From positions 1 through 64,000 of the forward strand of contig NZ_FNJI01000005.1 in assembly GCF_900104445.1 (NCBI RefSeq): a stretch of 64,000 bases of DNA, in the 5' to 3' direction. The DNA is from Desulforhopalus singaporensis (GTDB taxonomy: Bacteria > Desulfobacterota > Desulfobulbia > Desulfobulbales > Desulfocapsaceae). The number at the start of each line of letters is the position of its first letter. Within the stretch, counting starts at the first letter, position 1. The translations under genes and the position numbers were made by a program. The notes beneath the pieces were generated by a model that worked only from the letters and a program-made list of their open reading frames with translations, did not search any database and had not been told where the DNA came from. Below, piece by piece: positions 17,537 to 26,579 of the stretch.

Positions 17537-17718
17537 GTCTGTAATACAGCACCAACCTTTTTCTCTGTCTATCCCCTAGAATCCCGCTCTTTATCCCCTG
17601 GTCTTTAAAAGCTCACAGACCCGGATACGATCACTCAACTTCGGTTACGCCCTGATTGATCGGGAAAATAAGAAGTTTTATTGTAAATATCACCTCTCCC
17701 CGTTCTCAGGGGTTGCAG

Positions 17719-19341
17719 TCACCGAACAAGCTCTTGTTCCAGAATCTTGAGAACTTTTTCCGACGGGCTATCCTCTGCTCCCATGCGGCAAAGCTGAATC
17801 CAGTTTCGCTCAAGAAGGTAGCCGCTGTGATAACTGACAAGGATACCGCGCTCTTTCAACCGGTCACCGATTTCAAGGGATGAACAGTTTGCCGGAAGGT
17901 TGATTGTCACGACGGACGGCATGGCACAGGATTCCGATGCAAGAACAGGAGCGCCGATCTGATTGAGTTGACACCGGATCGATCTGGACCAATTTTCAAT
18001 CTCGGAAAACCGTTTCATCCAGTCCTGTGATTGTACCGCCGCCAGCAGTGCATAGACCAGGTTGGTCTGGATGGTGTAGGGTACGCCATTTTTCTGTTGA
18101 TAAATTCCAAGGTCAAGGACACAGGGAATATGGCGGGGGGCAGCAGCGAGGTCATTGTCGTGGAACACCATGCACAACCCTGAAAGAGACGCCAGCCCTT
18201 TGCCGCTGGTTCCCGAGGCCAGATAGATCCCGTTCAGATCGACCGGGACCGTGCCGATGGAACTGATACAGTCAATACATAGCTTCAGGTCGTGTTCTGC
18301 GCAGAACTCCCTGTACATGTCAAGGTCGTTGAGGACGCCGGTTGAGGTCTCGCAATGGGTGCCCCAGATCCAGCCGACACCGGGATGTTCCCGTAATGCC
18401 TTGTCAAGATCGTCCCGCTCAATGGGACTTCCTTCAGCAGCCTCGACCACTTGGAAATCAAGTCCTGCGCCATTTGCGCAATGGAGCAGGCGACGGCCGA
18501 ATTCGCCGTTCACAAGCATCAACCCCGGCTGGTGGAGCAGGCTGAGTTGTGCGGCTACCGCATCGTTGGCCATCGTCCCCGGTCCCATGAGAACTTCCAC
18601 ATTCGAGCTATTGACGAGTTCGCAGAGTTTGCCGCGCAGTTTCTGGAAATCCCTCATGAACTCTTCGCTTCGATGGGAACAGGGCTGTCTTTTTACCATC
18701 GAAGCCACCTCCTTGTTGACGCCAACGGGGCCGGGCAGGAAGTTGAAAAGCACGGCGTTGTCGCCAGAGAGGTCAAAAGGCTTTTGACCAAAGGACCGGG
18801 AACGTTTTGTCAACTCGATAAATTTCTCAAGGGTCAGATACATCGGCTGATACAGGGCTGATTCATGTCCGACGACCGGTCCGAACGGCACGAATCCGAG
18901 ATGGCTGTACAGTTTGGTCTGGCGTACTGTACCAGAAATAATCGCGAGGTCATGGCCGCAGTCGATTGCATGGTTGGCCAGATGTGTAATCAGCCCCTGC
19001 GTTACACGGCTATAACGATATTGCTCTTCAACCGCCAGCAGCCTGATCTCGCAGATGGAGTGTCCTTTCGGGAGATAGTCGTCAAGGGACTCCAGCTTCT
19101 GGTCCAGTGAAAATGGCCGTTTATCACGGAAGGCGATCATGCCGGCGACTATTTTCTGTTGTTCGTTGACACAGATGATGTAGATGTTTTCGTGATGGAA
19201 TTTGTCAATCAGTTTTTTCTCGTCATTGGGCTCATGCTGGGGGATCTCCTCCACGAATGTTTTGTAGTTCAGGGCGTGTACGGCTTCTATCTCCCAGGTT
19301 TTCTCGGCAATTTTAAAACTGAAATTTTCCAGAGACTTCAT
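17719..19341 (-). CDS. Fusion of GNAT-type acyltransferase and class V aminotransferase
   Basis: A 540-residue fusion. Residues ~1-185 form a GNAT-like domain (ICEIRLLAVEEQYRYSRVTQGLI, then KLYSHLGFVPFG). Its opening, WEIEAVHALNYKTFVEEIPQ, resembles acyl-ACP-using N-acyl amino acid synthases. Residues ~195-540 form a class V PLP-dependent aminotransferase related to alanine-glyoxylate and 2-aminoethylphosphonate transaminases. It opens FNFLPGPVGVNKEV and has the GPGTMANDAV cofactor loop, CIDCISSIGTVP, and the Schiff-base lysine K381 in SGTSGKGLASL. Both halves look intact. GGGAGG precedes ATG 19341, 18 bases after the stop of a PlsY-like gene, so the two are co-transcribed. A role in making or acylating an amino-containing lipid or metabolite is inference. 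Confidence 0.85.
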   Translation of the reverse strand: MKSLENFSFKIAEKTWEIEAVHALNYKTFVEEIPQHEPNDEKKLIDKFHHENIYIICVNEQQKIVAGMIAFRDKRPFSLDQKLESLDDYLPKGHSICEIRLLAVEEQYRYSRVTQGLITHLANHAIDCGHDLAIISGTVRQTKLYSHLGFVPFGPVVGHESALYQPMYLTLEKFIELTKRSRSFGQKPFDLSGDNAVLFNFLPGPVGVNKEVASMVKRQPCSHRSEEFMRDFQKLRGKLCELVNSSNVEVLMGPGTMANDAVAAQLSLLHQPGLMLVNGEFGRRLLHCANGAGLDFQVVEAAEGSPIERDDLDKALREHPGVGWIWGTHCETSTGVLNDLDMYREFCAEHDLKLCIDCISSIGTVPVDLNGIYLASGTSGKGLASLSGLCMVFHDNDLAAAPRHIPCVLDLGIYQQKNGVPYTIQTNLVYALLAAVQSQDWMKRFSEIENWSRSIRCQLNQIGAPVLASESCAMPSVVTINLPANCSSLEIGDRLKERGILVSYHSGYLLERNWIQLCRMGAEDSPSEKVLKILEQELVR

Positions 19342-19359
19342 TTGCGCCTCCCTGCTGTT

Positions 19360-19929
19360 CTAAAATTTGGCAAACACCCGGCGTAATCGTTCACGGTGGG
19401 CAAAAAGTATGATGATCGAAGATGTTTCCATTACGGTTACCGCATATCCTGAAAAGTGTAAAAACAATGCGACAAAGGGCAGCAACACAAATGCCGCCAG
19501 CCCGCTGAGAACGAATCCCTGGCGGAAGATCATGAGCGTTGCGGTAATGATCAGCAGCGCTAACGCTAGAAACGGGTTGATAGTCAGGTAGGCACCGATA
19601 GCTGTGGCCACTCCCCGACCGCCGCGAAACTGAAGTCTCAGCGGCCAGATGTGTCCTGCGACCACAGCCAGCAGAATTAATGCCAGAACGGTATCGTTTC
19701 CGCTGAACATCTGGCCGATCAGCACCGCGGCGCTTCCCTTGAGCCCGTCGCCTAGCAGTGTAGTCAAAAAGCCGGCCGGCCCCAGCAATCGGCCGACATT
19801 GCGTGCACCGACCCCGCCGCTGCCCGTTTCGCGGATATCCTGCCCCGTCTTTGCAAGAACAAGGTAATAGCCCGTACAGAAACTCCCCAGCAGATACGCG
19901 ATAACGATTACCACCAGTTCTTTTCCCAT
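19360..19929 (-). CDS. PlsY-like glycerol-3-phosphate acyltransferase, divergent
   Basis: A 189-residue membrane protein with five to seven hydrophobic helices and the three PlsY motifs in altered form. Motif 1 reads GQDIRETGSGGVGARNVGR (classical PlsY has GSGNxGATN), motif 2 reads RGGRGVATAIGAYL, and motif 3 reads AHRERLRR. PlsY transfers acyl groups from acyl-phosphate to glycerol-3-phosphate at the inner membrane. The Asn and Thr changes in motif 1 suggest a paralogue with a changed substrate. I chose ATG 19929 over TTG 19932. It is operonic with the downstream acyltransferase-aminotransferase fusion, which supports a dedicated lipid role. The stop is TAG. Confidence 0.82.
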   Translation of the reverse strand: MGKELVVIVIAYLLGSFCTGYYLVLAKTGQDIRETGSGGVGARNVGRLLGPAGFLTTLLGDGLKGSAAVLIGQMFSGNDTVLALILLAVVAGHIWPLRLQFRGGRGVATAIGAYLTINPFLALALLIITATLMIFRQGFVLSGLAAFVLLPFVALFLHFSGYAVTVMETSSIIILFAHRERLRRVFAKF

Positions 19930-20249
19930 CAACCAGATCCACCCCCCGGTAGCTTATTGAATATTACCAGTAGATTATCATAAATAAAAAACAGCTGTAA
20001 AGGTCAGCGGTTCAATTTCGTCTCTATCAAAGCTCCGGTCTGCAGCGGCAGGGGGCCGAGACGGAACCTTACATACTCCTGCGGCTGCTGTCAGCGCAAG
20101 TCTGGGCGTGGGGGGAAACGGAAACAGGGCAGGCATCTTGCGGGAGGAGTCCACCGGGTTTGCCAAGGTCGCCTGTAGAGCCAGCGTCAGGGAGCAATCC
20201 GGTGGGCTCCTAGGACTATGTCAACCCCGGGGATCACAGAAGGGTACAG
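19930..20249. other. Intergenic region
   Basis: About 320 bases between two minus-strand genes. It should hold the promoter of the plsY-like operon and the 3' end of the zinc-finger gene. No clear terminator or palindrome was found. Confidence 0.35.
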
Positions 20250-20516
20250 TTACTTGAGCTGGCTGTCTTTGCTGCCGCTGCGATTGAAAAGAGAAGCAGC
20301 CTTCTGGTTTTTTTCAAGTTCTGATTGACATTCGATGCAATATTGAACTCCAGGTACAGCCTTGCGGCGAGCTTCGGGAATGGGGGCTTCGCATTCGGCG
20401 CAATGGGTCAAGCTCTGGCCTTGCGGCATGCGGCTTCTCGCCAACTGTACCGCGGATTCCACCGTGGCATCGATCTGTTCCTGAACTGCTCCGTCACCGG
20501 CCCAGCCAACAGCCAT
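20250..20516 (-). CDS. DksA/TraR-type C4 zinc-finger protein
   Basis: An 88-residue protein with a four-cysteine finger, CAECEAPIPEARRKAVPGV followed by QYCIEC (CxxC-x17-CxxC), the DksA/TraR signature. The N-terminal part (MAVGWAGDGAVQEQIDATVESAVQLAR) is short, as in TraR-like proteins rather than full DksA with its long coiled coil. TraR-like proteins bind the RNA polymerase secondary channel. The start at 20516 is fixed by an AAGGAGG at 20521-20527; a longer upstream frame is not needed. It sits alone between gaps, so no operon partner informs its role. Confidence 0.85.
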   Translation of the reverse strand: MAVGWAGDGAVQEQIDATVESAVQLARSRMPQGQSLTHCAECEAPIPEARRKAVPGVQYCIECQSELEKNQKAASLFNRSGSKDSQLK

Positions 20517-21091
20517 AACTGACCTCCTTTTTCCCGGGGGCGACTTCTGCGGGTTCCGGGAAAGACTCCAATAAACCGAAGGGGGACAACTCCTCGAAGA
20601 AGCGGGGTACAGCTGCCTGGGGCGGCAGTTCAGCAACATCCTGTTCCAGAGGATGGTCGAGCCCATCGTACTTTCAGTGCGGCTTTGTTGATCCGCGGAT
20701 TTGGTGTTACAACCTTGTCTTTATACAGACACTCTGATATTTTACCAGATATTTACTGCCCTGGATACTTGAAAAGAGAGCCATAGGTCAACTCTGTGCC
20801 GTTGAAGCGTCATGGCGGGCAGATACTGCTGCCAACCTCCAAAACGGGCCGTTTTGGATGAGTTGCGCAAATCCTCCGGCGTAGCGGGCACATCTGTGCT
20901 TGGTAGTGACGTTTCAGGCGGCACCCTATTTCTTTACGCTTGAGGCAGACTGTATCTTCTGATATGTAGATACGCTGATATGCATAAGTCACACTCCGGC
21001 TGCTCCGTCCATGAGGTCATGGTCATTGATCAGCGGTATGACAACTGTTTTTTTTAAAGACGACCACAACAGCTGAAAAAAGGAACATGCC
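20517..21091. other. Intergenic region between divergent genes
   Basis: 575 bases separating the minus-strand zinc-finger gene from the plus-strand hydrolase-like gene; both promoters must be here. I see no gene, and no palindrome strong enough to report. Confidence 0.4.
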
Positions 21092-21544
21092 ATGCCTGGA
21101 TACAAGGGACACATAGCCGGCGGAATCGTTACCGGCGCTCTGGCTATCGGTAGCGCCGCTGTTGTACACAGGTTTACCGACAGTCCCCTGCAGTTAAGCG
21201 CTCTCATGGGATTTTGCCTGCTTGGCTCCCTGTTTCCCGACTCCGATACAGATTCCAAGGGACAGAACCTTTTCTATGCCATTTTCGTTCTCATGGACGG
21301 TTTTCTGATCTACCGCCACGCTTATAAACTGGCAGCCTGGCTTGGGCTGTTTGCCATGCTGCCGGCACTGGGCCACCACCGGGGATGGACTCATAGCTGG
21401 CCCGCCATGCTGCTTGTGGGCAGTCCCATACTGATAGTTCCCTCCGTCCTGCTCGGAACCGGAAATATCACACTGTTTATCCCCTTCTACCTATCCTTTA
21501 CTTTGGGTTATTTTTCGCACCTTTTGCTGGACAGGATCATATGA
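21092..21544 (+). CDS. YdjM-type membrane-bound metal-dependent hydrolase
   Basis: A 150-residue integral membrane protein of the DUF457/YdjM family of putative metal-dependent hydrolases. The family's metal-binding motifs are present: GHIAGG near the N-terminus, LFPDSDTDSKG, GHHRGWTHS, and FSHLLLDRI at the C-terminus, between about four hydrophobic helices. The substrate is unknown for the family, though phospholipase-C-like activity has been suggested. AAAGGA upstream of ATG 21092 supports the start. It ends 64 bases before the LtaS-like gene on the same strand, so they may be expressed together in envelope maintenance. Confidence 0.82.
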   Translation: MPGYKGHIAGGIVTGALAIGSAAVVHRFTDSPLQLSALMGFCLLGSLFPDSDTDSKGQNLFYAIFVLMDGFLIYRHAYKLAAWLGLFAMLPALGHHRGWTHSWPAMLLVGSPILIVPSVLLGTGNITLFIPFYLSFTLGYFSHLLLDRII

Positions 21545-21607
21545 GGACCACCAACGAGGCGGCACCGCGACCATGAACTGACACCATGCCAGCTGCCGCA
21601 GGGTACC

Positions 21608-23476
21608 ATGAATATAAGAAAAGCTTTTATCTACTATCGTGATTTTAATACGCCTGCTCCTCACAGTATCTGCTGGCGCCGGACCCTGCTGGCGCTTTTG
21701 GCGATGCTGGCCTGGGCGGCCGCACTCTATGCGGTGCTGCAGTGGGGTATCTTTGTCTTCTTTTCCATTCAGGTGTGGCCGACCACCTGGGTCAAGGATG
21801 CGGCGGCCCATATCGTTGTCGGGCTGGTGCTTTACCTGGTCGCCCGCAGCTGGAAAATGTGGGCGGCCGCTTTTGCGCTGATAACCGCAGTGCTGCAGGT
21901 AAGCAATGGCCTGAAACTGACTGTGCTGGGCAGCCCTGTCATGCCTGATGATTTTTTGGGTTTTACCAATATGCTGCACCTCTTTTCCGACTGGCGCCTG
22001 GCGGCGATGATTGCAGCCGTGGCACTTCCGGTCACCGTACTGGCAGCGTCCATTGCCTGGAAACGAAAAAGTACCTGGATTGCTCTTGGTTCCCTGGTGA
22101 TACTGTTGGCGGCGGTCTTTGCCAATGCGCCGGAGGTGATCGCTTTTATGGACAAACGCTACGGCGATTGGGTGTGGAATCAGCCGGGCAATTACCGGGA
22201 TCGCGGGCTGGTCAGGCACCTGGTGCACGAAGGGGTGCGATCCATGGCACGGGGTAAGGTCGACGTTTCCGCAGACGATGTCCATGACGCCATGCTGGCG
22301 CTGGATCCGGAAAATAGACGGCTGGCCGAAGCATGTGCTCCTGCCCGCAGGCCGAATCTCTACATGATCCTGCTTGAGTCGTTCTGGGATCCCATGGTTC
22401 TTGAGCATGCGGGGATACACCCTGATCCGGTTGATCCGCGTTTTAGAAAACTCTGGGAAGACGCAGGTCACAGCACAACAATGGCCCCTGTATTCGGGGG
22501 ATATACTGCGAACAGTGAGTTTGAGGCATTGTGCGGTTTCCCTGTAACGGATAACGGTGTTTTTTTCGAAGGATGGCTGCGCAACGATGCTCCCTGTTTG
22601 CCTCGTTATCTTGACGGAGCCGGCTATCAAAGCATCGCCGCTCATCCCAACTATGCGGCGTTCTGGAATCGGGTCAATTCCTACCGGCGCATCGGCTTTG
22701 ACCGGTACTGGTCGAAAAACGATTTTGTCCTCGACGATATGAATCGGCAGTTCCTCAGCGATGCATCTCTTTACCGGCAGGTCTGGGAAAAACTGCAAGA
22801 GATGCCGGAATCGGGGCCGAAGTTTGTCTATATCGTCACCTTTTTCGGGCACCTCGACTACCCGTTGTCGAAATCAAGACCGGAAGTCATAGAGGTTGGC
22901 ATGGATAACCGGATGTTAAAGGGCTATGTGAACCAGGTCTATTACAAGAGCAGGGAATTGATGGATTTTGTAGAAAAGATACGGCTGGAGGACCCGGACG
23001 GGGTGATCGTTTTCTTCGGCGACCACCTGCCGTATCTTGGCGCCAATCACGAAGGGTATGTCCAGGAGAACATTTTCCCCCGCAATAGGGCTGACTTTGA
23101 CGCAGAGATGTTCAAATCCTACGTGACGACACCGCTTGTAATCGTGGATGGACGGCGCGGGCCGGTTGATACCGGGACGCTGCCCATGTATCAGCTGCCG
23201 GCCAGGTTGCTCGGTCTCATAGGGGATGAAAATCATGGATATCTTCACCTGGCCCAGAGCAGCAAGCTGCGTTATATCAGGCCGTTGTCCGGTTTGAGCC
23301 TGTATGCTCCGGAAGCCGGAAAACCGGTTTTGTGCAAACAGCAAACCGAAAATCAGGACGAACGCTGCCCCGGGATATTGCGTCTGACCAGAGAACTGAC
23401 AGTTTTGCGGCAGGACCTGTTTACGGCCGACCAGTACAGCGTAGGCCTGCAGGCAGGGCAACGATCTTTTCAGTGA
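21608..23476 (+). CDS. LtaS/OpgB-like phosphoglycerol transferase (sulfatase fold)
   Basis: A 622-residue protein with about five N-terminal membrane helices (residues ~25-190) and a periplasmic sulfatase-like domain. The metal and nucleophile motifs are LYMILLESFWDP, GGYTANSEFEALCGFP with T300 as the likely nucleophile, IVTFFGHLDYPL, and FFGDHLPYLG. This is the architecture of lipoteichoic acid synthase and of OpgB, which moves phosphoglycerol from phosphatidylglycerol. In a Gram-negative cell the likely acceptor is a periplasmic glucan. The convergent neighbour encodes a beta-glucan synthase, which supports that reading. The last 7 bases overlap the end of that gene. Confidence 0.85.
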   Translation: MNIRKAFIYYRDFNTPAPHSICWRRTLLALLAMLAWAAALYAVLQWGIFVFFSIQVWPTTWVKDAAAHIVVGLVLYLVARSWKMWAAAFALITAVLQVSNGLKLTVLGSPVMPDDFLGFTNMLHLFSDWRLAAMIAAVALPVTVLAASIAWKRKSTWIALGSLVILLAAVFANAPEVIAFMDKRYGDWVWNQPGNYRDRGLVRHLVHEGVRSMARGKVDVSADDVHDAMLALDPENRRLAEACAPARRPNLYMILLESFWDPMVLEHAGIHPDPVDPRFRKLWEDAGHSTTMAPVFGGYTANSEFEALCGFPVTDNGVFFEGWLRNDAPCLPRYLDGAGYQSIAAHPNYAAFWNRVNSYRRIGFDRYWSKNDFVLDDMNRQFLSDASLYRQVWEKLQEMPESGPKFVYIVTFFGHLDYPLSKSRPEVIEVGMDNRMLKGYVNQVYYKSRELMDFVEKIRLEDPDGVIVFFGDHLPYLGANHEGYVQENIFPRNRADFDAEMFKSYVTTPLVIVDGRRGPVDTGTLPMYQLPARLLGLIGDENHGYLHLAQSSKLRYIRPLSGLSLYAPEAGKPVLCKQQTENQDERCPGILRLTRELTVLRQDLFTADQYSVGLQAGQRSFQ

Positions 23477-26121
23477 GGTGACTCAATATGGATCGGCGGT
23501 GGGGGCGGCTGGGGTCTGTCTGTTGCCGGGTAGTGATCGATCGGCTTCATATGTCCTATCAGGCTGGCGGGAATCTTCGGCAGGGCGCCGGTTATAGACA
23601 CTATGATCGCAGCAAGAAAGGGGATTGACTGAATGACAAGCACCACACGCCACATACGCAGGTCGAAAAGCGACATATCCTGGGTTCTTCCCAGAATATA
23701 GCTGCCAAGAAGCAGGGCGGTGGCAAACAGCAGTTCCTCACGGCAGGCGGACAGGGCCTGCATTATTTTGTTTTTACTTGTCATTTTAGGTGTTCTGAAA
23801 AACCCTATGCCTTTAGTGAGAAAACCGGCAACCATGGCCCGGGCAATGGTGTGCGACAGGGCGAGCCCGGCCAAGCCTGCGGCCAGACACTGGCGATGGC
23901 CAGCCTTGATACGCCAGCGGTAGAGGACGAACATCTTGAGTACCTTAAAACAGAAAAATACGATGGGCATCATCGAGAACATGGCTTCCGGCGGGTTGAA
24001 GACTCCGGGCCTGAGGATCATCAAGGTCGTCCATGTGAGTGCTCCAAGGTTGAAAAGCAGATTGACCCCGTCGGCTATCCACGGCAGCCATCCGGCAAGG
24101 AAGTGATACCGCTGTCCCCGGGTAAGGCAGGTTTTTTTCAGGCCGAGCAGGCTGGCAAGGTGGTGACGCATTATCAGCATGGCACCGTAGGCCCAGCGGA
24201 AACGCTGCTTCTTGAAATCGAGAAATGTGTCCGGCATCAAGCCTTGTCCGTAGCTTTTAGCAACGTAGGCGGCCTCGTAGCCGCGTTCAAAGATCCGCAG
24301 GCCGAGCTCTGCGTCTTCAGTAATGCACCACTCCGACCAGCCGTTGACCTCCTGCATCACCCGGTAGCGCACCATGGTCATGGTTCCGTGCTGGATAATG
24401 GCGTTTCGTTCGTTTCGCGTGATCATACCAATATGGAAAAATCCGTTATATTCTGCATGCATCATGGCCTTGAATGCAGACTCTTCACAATCGTGGTAGT
24501 CCTACGGGGCCTGTACCACAGCAATTTTGGGATTCTGAAACAGGGGAACGAGGTCCTTGAGCCAGTCGGGACTGACGAGGTAGTCACTGTCTATGACAGC
24601 ATTTATTTCTGCGTCGGCAGAGGTGTGTTGCAGGGCATAATTGAGCGCCCCGGCCTTGAAACCGGAAAGGGGAGCGACGTGGAAAAACTTGAATCTGTCA
24701 CCAAGATTTCTGCAATAGTCCTCGACCGGTTTCCAGATCTCGGGATCGCAGGTGTTGTTGTCGACAACCAGTACCTCGAAATGAGGGTAATCCAGGGCGG
24801 CAATGGCATCAAGGGTCTGTTTGAGCATCTCCGGCGGTTCATTGTAGGCAGGTATATGAATCGAAACCATGGGCTGATAGCCGGGATCACCAGCGGGTTT
24901 CGGCGGCCGGCGCAGCGATCTCAGCCACAACGCCTCCGCCCATTCGTGGGCCTCGGCCAGCAGCACAACCCCTATGCCCAGGGCGGACAGGATCATGAGG
25001 ATACCGACCAGGAGTGTCCCTGTGGTAAGGTATCTCTGCGTATAATCGTATAAAATCCATACCGTGATGGTGACCACCAGATAGGTGAGGATGGTGAGAA
25101 ATCCTCGCCCCTTGTAGTTGAGCCCTTGTGAGTCGCGGAACAGAAATGCGGCGACGATCAGGGCAAGAGCCGCGCACAGTCCCGCAAGGGTCGGCCATTC
25201 GGGAATACGGACAACCGGGGCCGTATGGGGAAATTTAGCTTCCCGTTTGGCGTTGTAAACCCCCCAGGCAGTACCGACTTCACCTTCGATATCCCTTTTC
25301 CACACCTGGTCAAAAGCTTCCATTATATAGTAGGTATAATCTTCTTTCTGGGCCACATCGAGGAATTGCCGCAAAAAGCCGGCCTGGTTTGCCAGTGATG
25401 CCTTGGCCGCTCCCCGGGTCGGGCCGCGGCTGGGCCAGCCGATCTCGGCGATGACAATGGGTTTGTCCGGAAACGCTTTTTTCAGCGCAGCCATCCTCTG
25501 CCGGGCAAAAGCGATTGCGTCCTCGACGCCGATTCCTTCCCAGTAAGGCAGGATGTGCACCGCCAGGAAATCGACGTGTGCTGCCAGTTCCGGGTTCTTG
25601 AGCCATATATGCCACGGTTCGGCGGTGCTGATCGGCGCGTTTATTACTCGTTGCATCCGGTCAAGATAGCGGATAAGCGTCTTCAGCTGGACGTCACGAC
25701 GTAAAAGCGATTCGTTGCCGACAATAACGCGCACGATGTTGGGGATTGAGCCGCTGTATACAGTGCAAAGCTTTTTCAACTCCTGGTTGTTGCGTTCGAG
25801 GTCAGCGCCGATCCAGGCGCCGAGCGCCACGTTCAGGTGATGCTTGCTGGCGAGTTTTGGAATCTCGCCGAGCGAGCCTGAGACGGAATAGGTCCGCACG
25901 GAATGGACGCTGTCTTCTAACAGCGCCAAATCCTGATCTATCTCTTCTAGGGACGGGTAGTTGTCGAGGTCGGGGGTGTTGTGCATCCGCATCGGATTGA
26001 ATGCGAATCCGTCTATATGGCGCGGCCAGGGTGGTAGCTGGTCCGGACGGTTAAAAAGGCCCCACATCAAAAAACTGAGTCCGCCGATGAGGAGCACGAG
26101 CAGTAAGGTAAGTCTATTCAT
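23470..26121 (-). pseudogene. GH17-GT2 beta-glucan synthase split by one in-frame TAG
   Basis: One continuous frame of 883 codons is broken only by TAG at 24504-24502. Part 1 has an N-terminal membrane anchor and a GH17 domain, with acid/base Glu in VIVGNESLLR and nucleophile Glu in VIAEIGWPSRG. Two or three membrane helices follow, then the start of a GT2 domain (VSIHIPAYNEP, VIDSDY). After the TAG the GT2 continues with TEDAEL (catalytic base) and KKQRFRWAYG (QxxRW), then C-terminal helices. All catalytic residues of both domains survive. The TAG stands where relatives usually have Gln after VVQAP, so CAG to TAG is the simplest change. The intact protein would polymerise and trim beta-1,3-glucan, like NdvB-type enzymes. 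It is either a recent nonsense allele or is read through. Confidence 0.85.
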
Positions 26122-26579
26122 CTATAAAAAAAATCCTCAACCGTTTTCGCTTAAACGTAAATATTGTAAGCGCACGGGGTCATTGTTCCGGCACATCGCC
26201 ATCCCATACCCCGATTGTCCGGTCGGTTGCGGTGATGGTCGTAAACGGAATGAATGTCAAGGTCCGCGATAGAGTCGGCCCTGCTTGCTCTAAAACCGGA
26301 CTGAACAGTTCTGCTGGCTGCAGAATCATATCCCCAAAAGAGGCAGCGATCCGGTTGAGAATTGCGGTGCTGCCGGCTATCAAGGTGACAGGCTGGGCTA
26401 TTATATTCCATAGAATGGTAGGTGTTGGCAAGATGATAAATGCTATGCGAAATTTCTTTGGCCGACGAACAGGGATCGGTCGTCAGGTCGATAGAAACAA
26501 AAAAAATCTCTGTCAGACTGTTTCGGTCACTGACGATAGTTGGTTTTTCCCCTTCGCTTACCAGGATAAGTCGAATGTC
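26122..26579. other. Intergenic region with one doubtful small frame
   Basis: About 460 bases between minus-strand genes. A minus-strand frame at 26180-26431 would give 83 residues with protein-like composition, but it begins with TTG and has no ribosome-binding site. I do not call it. No terminator was identified. Confidence 0.35.

Noticed and set aside
19341-19362. Amber read-through joining PlsY to the downstream fusion protein
   Set aside because: The TAG of plsY happens to be in frame with the next ATG, but that ATG has its own GGGAGG and PlsY ends at its normal position. The frame match has a 1-in-3 chance.
26180-26431. An 83-residue minus-strand frame with protein-like composition
   Set aside because: It starts with TTG, has no ribosome-binding site and matches no family I recognise; it is mentioned only in the intergenic entry.
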